A stretch of DNA of 60,666 bases, taken from contig NZ_LAPT01000140.1 in NCBI RefSeq assembly GCF_003194385.1, positions 1 to 60,666 on the forward strand, in the 5' to 3' direction. The notes beneath the pieces were generated by a model. That model did no database searches. It was not told where the DNA came from and saw only the letters and a list, made by a program, of their open reading frames with translations. Shown piece after piece: positions 55,813 through 60,666 of this stretch (position 1 is the stretch's first letter; every line of letters begins with the position of its first letter). The stretch comes from Pokkaliibacter plantistimulans (GTDB lineage Bacteria > Pseudomonadota > Gammaproteobacteria > Pseudomonadales > Balneatricaceae). The position numbers and the translations under genes were made by a program.

Positions 55813-57410
55813 CCGGCGTTGTGCAAATCACGCTCACTGGCGGGGGGTGGAGACCATTGATAGAGCCAGGTTTCCGACAGGGCCTGATCGCCGTTCTTGA
55901 GGAACAGACGAATGGTGATCGGATCTTCGCTGTCGTCGGGCGGGACCACATCAAACATGGCACGGAACCCTTTGATCTGCGGCAGCTGACGTACCGAGAG
56001 ACGCTCCAGACGGCCACGGGACAGGGTGATAATGGCATCGACCTGAGCGCCATCAGGCAGCGATGGCAGTTGGCCACCGCCAAAATCAACACTGAAGTGC
56101 TTGCTGTAATAAGCGCGCTTCTTACCAATTTCACCCCCCAAGCCGGTATAGGTGGAGACGCACCAGGCGCGGTCCATCTCTGCTGGCAACTGTGCCCCCC
56201 AGCTCATGCGATAGCTGAAGTGCACCGGAACCCCTGCTTTCGCTGGCTGGTCCGGGTTCCAGTAGGCCACCACGTTGTCGAAGGTTTCGTCATCGGTGGG
56301 GATTTCCACCAGCTGCACGGAGCCGGTGCCCCAGTCGCTGGTTGGCTCGATCCACAGGTTGGGGCGCAGTTCGTAGTTGAAGTCAGGGTCCTGATAATGG
56401 TCGAAGCGGCGATCACGCTGCAGCAGACCAAAACCTTTCGGGCTGGCATCGGTAAAGACGTTGAAAGCCAGGTGACGTGGGTTGCTCAGCGGTCGCCATA
56501 CCCATTCGCCGTTGCCGCGATGCATGGCCAGACCGTCAGAATCGTGAATTTCCGGGCGCCAGTCCCAGTCGGCACGCTTATCGTTCTCACCGATCATATA
56601 CATGCTGGTGATGGGAGCCATGCCCAGACGGGCGATGTCCTTGCGTGGGAAGAGGGTGACATCAACGTTCATCACCAGCACGTTTTCAACATCGATGTCG
56701 AACATATAGGCACCGGTGGTGCTGGCGGAGTCCAGCAGCGCGTACACCTTGATGTGCTTGCTGTTGACCTCCGGGCGCTCCAGCCAGAACTGGGTGAAGT
56801 CGGGGAACTCTTCAGGCTGATCCATGGCGGTGTTGATGGCCAGACCGCGCGCTGACAGGCCGTACTGCATTTCGCTGCCGACTGCCCGGAAGTAACTGGC
56901 ACCGAGGAAGCTGACCACATCACGGCTCCAGTCCTTGTCCAGATAGAGGCGGAAGCCCGCAAAGCCCAGATCCTGTGGCAGTGCTTCGCCCTTGATACCG
57001 CTCATGCCGTAATCAAACAGTGCCGGATCATAAGCCAGCTGCTGTGCCTTGCCATTGACCACTTCAAAGATCATGACCGGTTTGCGAAACAACGGGGACA
57101 GATGGAAAAACTCGGTACGCAAACGGGTGCCTGCGTTGTTCCAGAGTGCCCGGTTGCGGCGGAAGTGGATGGAGGTGGCCTGCTCCTGAGTCAGTCGTGC
57201 CAGCGGTTCTGGCAGCATCGGCACCGTGCCGTCATAGGGATTACCGGCCAGAATACGGGCTTGCTCCTTGAGACTGTCGAGGTCGAAGGGTTTGGCCTTG
57301 CCGAAAGTCTTGATCGCCGGGCTGCTGGCGGCGGCGAGCACTGACGACACGGGCAGGGACAGGAGGCTGGCAACACTGGCGGTTTTGAGAAAATCGCGTC
57401 TGTTCATCAT
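55797..57410 (-). CDS. opgD: Glucan biosynthesis protein D (osmoregulated periplasmic glucans)
   Basis: A 537-residue periplasmic protein with a twin-arginine signal (MNRRDFLKTA) and the OpgD/OpgG core: FDLDSLKEQARILAGNPYDG, QYGLSARGLAINTA, WERP-like FWLERPE and FDHYQDPDFNYELRPNLW. The family acts in the synthesis or shaping of periplasmic glucans. The start is one of two adjacent ATGs at 57410 and 57407; an ORF start at 57623 is too long and lacks the signal. No opgH neighbour is seen. Confidence 0.9.
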   Translation of the reverse strand: MMNRRDFLKTASVASLLSLPVSSVLAAASSPAIKTFGKAKPFDLDSLKEQARILAGNPYDGTVPMLPEPLARLTQEQATSIHFRRNRALWNNAGTRLRTEFFHLSPLFRKPVMIFEVVNGKAQQLAYDPALFDYGMSGIKGEALPQDLGFAGFRLYLDKDWSRDVVSFLGASYFRAVGSEMQYGLSARGLAINTAMDQPEEFPDFTQFWLERPEVNSKHIKVYALLDSASTTGAYMFDIDVENVLVMNVDVTLFPRKDIARLGMAPITSMYMIGENDKRADWDWRPEIHDSDGLAMHRGNGEWVWRPLSNPRHLAFNVFTDASPKGFGLLQRDRRFDHYQDPDFNYELRPNLWIEPTSDWGTGSVQLVEIPTDDETFDNVVAYWNPDQPAKAGVPVHFSYRMSWGAQLPAEMDRAWCVSTYTGLGGEIGKKRAYYSKHFSVDFGGGQLPSLPDGAQVDAIITLSRGRLERLSVRQLPQIKGFRAMFDVVPPDDSEDPITIRLFLKNGDQALSETWLYQWSPPPASERDLHNAGHLTT

Positions 57411-57578
57411 GGCAACGAAGGGATGGCCTGATCTTCCGTAGGGGATTGGAAAGCTGCGACAGAGCATACCTGTTGCCCTGACAGACGGCCAGCGGTGCGG
57501 GCCGGGAAGTGTCAAAAGTCTGTAACCAACCTCATCAAAGCGCATCTTTTGTATGGTGTGGGTCTGATGAACAGGCAG

Positions 57579-57608
57579 AAAAAAACCGCCTGACCGAAGC
57601 CAGGCGGT
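57579..57608 (-). terminator. Terminator of the sugar (inositol) transporter operon
   Basis: On the minus strand ACCGCCTG, an 8-nt loop containing TTCG, CAGGCGGT and then seven T (57579-57585). It lies about 175 bp past the permease stop. Between them is an 18-bp imperfect repeat in three copies (57645, 57663, 57681; core ACAGCAAAA). Confidence 0.85.
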
Positions 57609-57784
57609 AAGCCTACGTGCCACACGCAGAGAACCGAAACGGTAGATACAGCAAAAAGGCTGGATACAGCAAAAATGCTAGGCACAGCAAAAGCGAAAAA
57701 CAGTACCGCAAGCAAAACACCTGAATCGAAGCTGGGCTGGCTGTCAGCACCTGAGTGCTGGCAGCCGGTGTCAGGACAGGTGCC

Positions 57785-58819
57785 TCAGGCTTTGGCTTTC
57801 AGGCGACGGCGCTGACGATACTGGTCGGCGATCACCGCGGAGACAATCACCGCACCTTTAACGATGTCCTGATAGTAGGCATCGATACCGAGGAAGGTGA
57901 AACCGCTGGTCATGACGCCGAGGATCAGCACCCCGATAACGGTGCCCGCAATGCGACCTACACCGCCTGCCAGACTGGTGCCACCGATAACACAGGCTGC
58001 AATCGCATCCAGCTCATAGCTCATACCCATGTTGGCCTGGCCACTGCCACTGCGGGCTGCCAGTACCAGACCGGCCAGACCTGCCAGCAGGCCAGCGACT
58101 ACGTATACCTTGATTAGGTGAGCCTTGACGTTAATACCGGATACACGGGCCGCCTGCACGTTAGCGCCGATAGCGTAGGTGAACTTGCCGTAGCGGGTGT
58201 AGCGCAGAGCGATGTGGAAAATCAGGGCCACTACCAGGAACAGGATGACAGGGCGACCACCTGAGCCGATCCACTGGAAGGCGTCAGTCAGGCCTGATAC
58301 AGGCTGGCCATTGGTGTAGGCACGGGCAACACCGCGTGCGGCGACCATCATTCCCAGAGTAGCGATGAAGGGAGGGATGGAGGTTAGGGCGATCAGACTG
58401 CCGTTAATCAGACCGGCGAGTGCCCCCACCAGCAAGGCGATGGCAATGGGCAGAATCACCGGCATGTCAGTGATCGAGGGGTAGATCAGGCGGCTGAATT
58501 CGGAGCTTTGCGCCAGACTGGCAGACACCATCGCGGCTACCGCGACCACAGAGCCGGGGGACAGGTCGACCCCGGAAGTGATTATGACCTGAGTCGAACC
58601 GATGGCAATGATACCGATGATCGATACCTGCAGGATCATGATCAGCAGGCGCTGAGAGTTGAACAGGAAGGTATCGCCGCGGTAGATCCACCCCAGAATC
58701 TCGAACAGGGCACAGATGCCGAACAGCACCAGTAGAATCCCTGCTTCAGGGAACTTCTTGATGAGAGAAGGCGACGATGCGCTTTTTGTCGTTGTCATGG
58801 CTTGGTTTATCGTGCTCAT
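57785..58819 (-). CDS. Sugar ABC transporter permease, probably for inositol
   Basis: A 344-residue RbsC-family permease with about ten helices, GVDLSPGSVVAVAAMVSASL, GMMVAARGVARAYTNGQPVSGL and CVIGGTSLAGGVGRIAGTVIG. The GRPVI and FTYAIGANVQAARVSGIN segments are typical of inositol/ribose members. The nearby iolB supports inositol as substrate, but ribose or another sugar is possible. It follows the ATPase gene after 98 bp. Confidence 0.8.
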   Translation of the reverse strand: MSTINQAMTTTKSASSPSLIKKFPEAGILLVLFGICALFEILGWIYRGDTFLFNSQRLLIMILQVSIIGIIAIGSTQVIITSGVDLSPGSVVAVAAMVSASLAQSSEFSRLIYPSITDMPVILPIAIALLVGALAGLINGSLIALTSIPPFIATLGMMVAARGVARAYTNGQPVSGLTDAFQWIGSGGRPVILFLVVALIFHIALRYTRYGKFTYAIGANVQAARVSGINVKAHLIKVYVVAGLLAGLAGLVLAARSGSGQANMGMSYELDAIAACVIGGTSLAGGVGRIAGTVIGVLILGVMTSGFTFLGIDAYYQDIVKGAVIVSAVIADQYRQRRRLKAKA

Positions 58820-58917
58820 TGTTATTGTCCAGTTTGCGAAGATGAAGAACCCGACTGCAGCCCTACTGCCGGGGAGCCAGAGCTGTTGTCGCCAGTGGTG
58901 TGCTGGGCCGTGGGCGA

Positions 58918-60444
58918 TCAGCCCGAGGCCAGTTCCATAATCTTGACCTGGTTGGCCTCGGCGCGGTCGAGGATGCCGGTGACCTTGCCTTCATGCATAA
59001 CCAGAATACGATCGCTCATGCCCAGCACTTCGGGCATTTCCGAGGAGATCAGGATGACGGCCAGACCTTTGGCGGCCAGCGCCGAAACCAGACGGTGGAT
59101 TTCCGCCTTGGCACCCACGTCGATACCGCGCGTGGGTTCATCCAGAAAGAGAATACGGGGGTTGGTCATCAGCCAGCGAGCGATCAGTGCCTTCTGCTGG
59201 TTACCACCGGACAGGTTGCCGATGATCTGCTCCAGACTGGGCGTTTTGATCGCCAGCATGTCACGCATTTCTTCGCAGACTTGTTCCAGCTCGCCCTGTT
59301 TGACAAAGCCGTTGCTGGTGTAGCGGTCACGCAGCACCGCCATCTGCATATTTTCCTGCACGGTCAGACCGAGGAAACAGCCGGTTTCCTTGCGGTCTTC
59401 GGTAAGCAGAGCCATGCCCTGACCCATGGCGTCATGGGGTGAATGGATCTGTACGTCGTTGCCGAAAATGGAAATGGAGCCAGCCACGGCTGGTGTGACG
59501 CCGAACAGGGTTTCGACCACGTTGGTGCGGCCAGAGCCGACCAGACCGGCGAAACCAAGAATCTCACCGGCACGCAAGTCAAATGACACGTCGGAGAAAT
59601 GCAGGCCATCAGACAGGCCGCGTACCGACATCACCACATCACCGATATCCACTTCCTGTTTGGGGAACATCTGGGTGATCTCACGGCCCACCATCAGCTG
59701 AATCACCTTGTCACGGGTCAGATCCGCCGCTGGGTGGCAGCCGACCATCTGACCATCGCGGAAAATTGAGACTTCGTCGGCAATCTCAAACAGCTCATCC
59801 ATCTTGTGAGTGATATAGATGATGCCTTTGCCTTCCGCGCGCAGGGTATTGATGATCTCGAACAGGTGCTCGACTTCTTTCTCGGCCAGAGCCGAAGTGG
59901 GCTCATCCATGATCAGCACATCGGAGTTGTAGGACACGGCTTTGGCGATCTCTACCATCTGGCGGTTGGCCACGCTGAGTTCGCGCACCAGTGTTTCGGG
60001 GTGAATGTTGATCTTCAGCTTGGCAAACAGCTCGGCTGTTTTCTGCATCAGCTTGTCATGGGAGATTAGGCCCAAGCTGTTTTTCGGCTCACGGCTGATC
60101 CAGATATTTTCGGCGACGGTCATGAACGGCATCAGGTTCAATTCCTGATGGATCATGGCGATGCCCTTGTTGATGGCTTCGATGGGGGAGCTGAAGTTGC
60201 ACTCCTCGCCCCGAACCCGCAGTGAGCCGGAGTCGTGACCCTGGATACCGGCGATGATTTTCATCAGGGTCGATTTGCCCGCGCCGTTTTCGCCCATCAG
60301 AGCGTGCACGGTGCCGGGACGGAGATGAAACGAAACCTTGTTCAGCGCGATTACCCCAGGGAACGCCTTGGAAATGTTGTCGATTTCCAGAAGGTATTCG
60401 CTGTGCAAAGAGGAAGGTTCACTTTTGAGCGCAGTGTTGAGCAT
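58918..60444 (-). CDS. Sugar ABC transporter ATP-binding protein, probably for inositol
   Basis: A 508-residue double ATPase: first half with [24 protein letters not shown] and [11 protein letters not shown]; second half with [15 protein letters not shown] and [14 protein letters not shown]. The second Walker A is degenerate (GLVGSGRTN), as normal for the RbsA type. AGAGG lies eight bases before the ATG at 60444. The binding-protein gene is expected just outside the right edge of the window. Confidence 0.85.
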   Translation of the reverse strand: MLNTALKSEPSSLHSEYLLEIDNISKAFPGVIALNKVSFHLRPGTVHALMGENGAGKSTLMKIIAGIQGHDSGSLRVRGEECNFSSPIEAINKGIAMIHQELNLMPFMTVAENIWISREPKNSLGLISHDKLMQKTAELFAKLKINIHPETLVRELSVANRQMVEIAKAVSYNSDVLIMDEPTSALAEKEVEHLFEIINTLRAEGKGIIYITHKMDELFEIADEVSIFRDGQMVGCHPAADLTRDKVIQLMVGREITQMFPKQEVDIGDVVMSVRGLSDGLHFSDVSFDLRAGEILGFAGLVGSGRTNVVETLFGVTPAVAGSISIFGNDVQIHSPHDAMGQGMALLTEDRKETGCFLGLTVQENMQMAVLRDRYTSNGFVKQGELEQVCEEMRDMLAIKTPSLEQIIGNLSGGNQQKALIARWLMTNPRILFLDEPTRGIDVGAKAEIHRLVSALAAKGLAVILISSEMPEVLGMSDRILVMHEGKVTGILDRAEANQVKIMELASG

Positions 60445-60528
60445 GTACGTCACCTCTTTTGTTCTTGTATCTGAGGTAAAGGTCTTAACAGGTGCGAAGC
60501 GGTATTCAGTCAGTCACTGGCTGAAAGT

Positions 60529-60560
60529 GCCCGGAGCCAGCCAGTCATCCGGCTCCGGGC
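60529..60560 (-). terminator. Hairpin upstream of the ATPase gene
   Basis: GCCCGGAGCC (60529-60538) and GGCTCCGGGC (60551-60560) form a perfect 10-bp stem with a 12-nt loop, with no T-tract. Its position, before the ATPase gene, suggests it follows a binding-protein gene beyond the window and sets its expression apart. A smaller 7-bp hairpin (around 60575-60598) lies further right. Confidence 0.6.
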
Positions 60561-60666
60561 GGGTATAGCGAGAGCCTGCTCCACATCTCAAGCAGGCCGT
60601 TGAAAATCTGTCTGTGTTGGCGAATGCCGCGTCAAGAACAGGCTGAAAATGCTCATTTAGTTCACT

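Overview
The window looks like a GC-rich gammaproteobacterial chromosome, probably an Oceanospirillales/Pseudomonas-like marine or environmental organism. The clues are a type I-F CRISPR-Cas locus whose Cas1 and Cas6f active-site residues fall at the Pseudomonas aeruginosa positions, a bufferin operon, ydjXZ/ynjBCDF-like genes, a ChvE/GguAB sugar cassette, OpgD and IolB. The species cannot be fixed from the sequence alone.

Left part (1-13,860): the end of an unidentified gene, a heptamer tandem repeat, a bufferin operon (two small Cys-rich DUF2282 precursors, the DUF692 MNIO enzyme, the DUF2063 partner and a DoxX protein) behind a possible ECF promoter, then an operon of a TVP38/TMEM64-flavoprotein fusion, a YnjBCD-like ABC transporter and a CDP-alcohol phosphatidyltransferase. 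A Na+/H+ antiporter, a YqhA protein and a leucine-rich-repeat kinase follow.

Centre (13,877-33,510): a complete type I-F1 locus, all in minus orientation, with two very large arrays of 78 and 71 repeats (147 spacers). Both arrays have their leader at the right end, with matching IHF sites 17 nt from the first repeat. Gene order is cas1, cas2-3, a 604-bp gap, cas8f, cas5f, cas7f, cas6f. A polymorphic-toxin-type-44 gene and a small membrane protein sit between cas1 and array 2.

The 604-bp gap is the most unusual part of the window. On the plus strand it holds a two-repeat mini-array with a 26-nt guide. On the minus strand it holds a promoter matching that guide (21 of 26 bases, perfect seed, CC PAM). 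That promoter reads into a short RNA with two near-copies of AAGGAGG-N8-GTG-(10 codons), each with tandem rare AGA AGA codons at positions 8-9, followed at once by a GAAA-loop terminator. I read this as a CRISPR-regulated RNA toxin-antitoxin guard (CreTA-like): Cascade with the mini-guide silences a toxic RNA, so losing Cascade would release it.

Right part (33,600-60,666): a nonsense-mutated dual-specificity phosphatase; a GbpR-like LysR regulator divergent from a ChvE-MmsAB sugar ABC transporter and a full oxidative D-galactose/L-arabinose catabolic operon (GguC/AraD1, SDR dehydrogenase, IlvD/Edd dehydratase, KGSA dehydrogenase, KDGal kinase, KDPGal aldolase, lactonase); a GapN-like dehydrogenase; an AT-rich patch of small accessory genes; a chemoreceptor; Ogt; IolB; OpgD; and two genes of a sugar (probably inositol) ABC transporter at the right edge. 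No tRNA, rRNA or insertion sequence was recognised.
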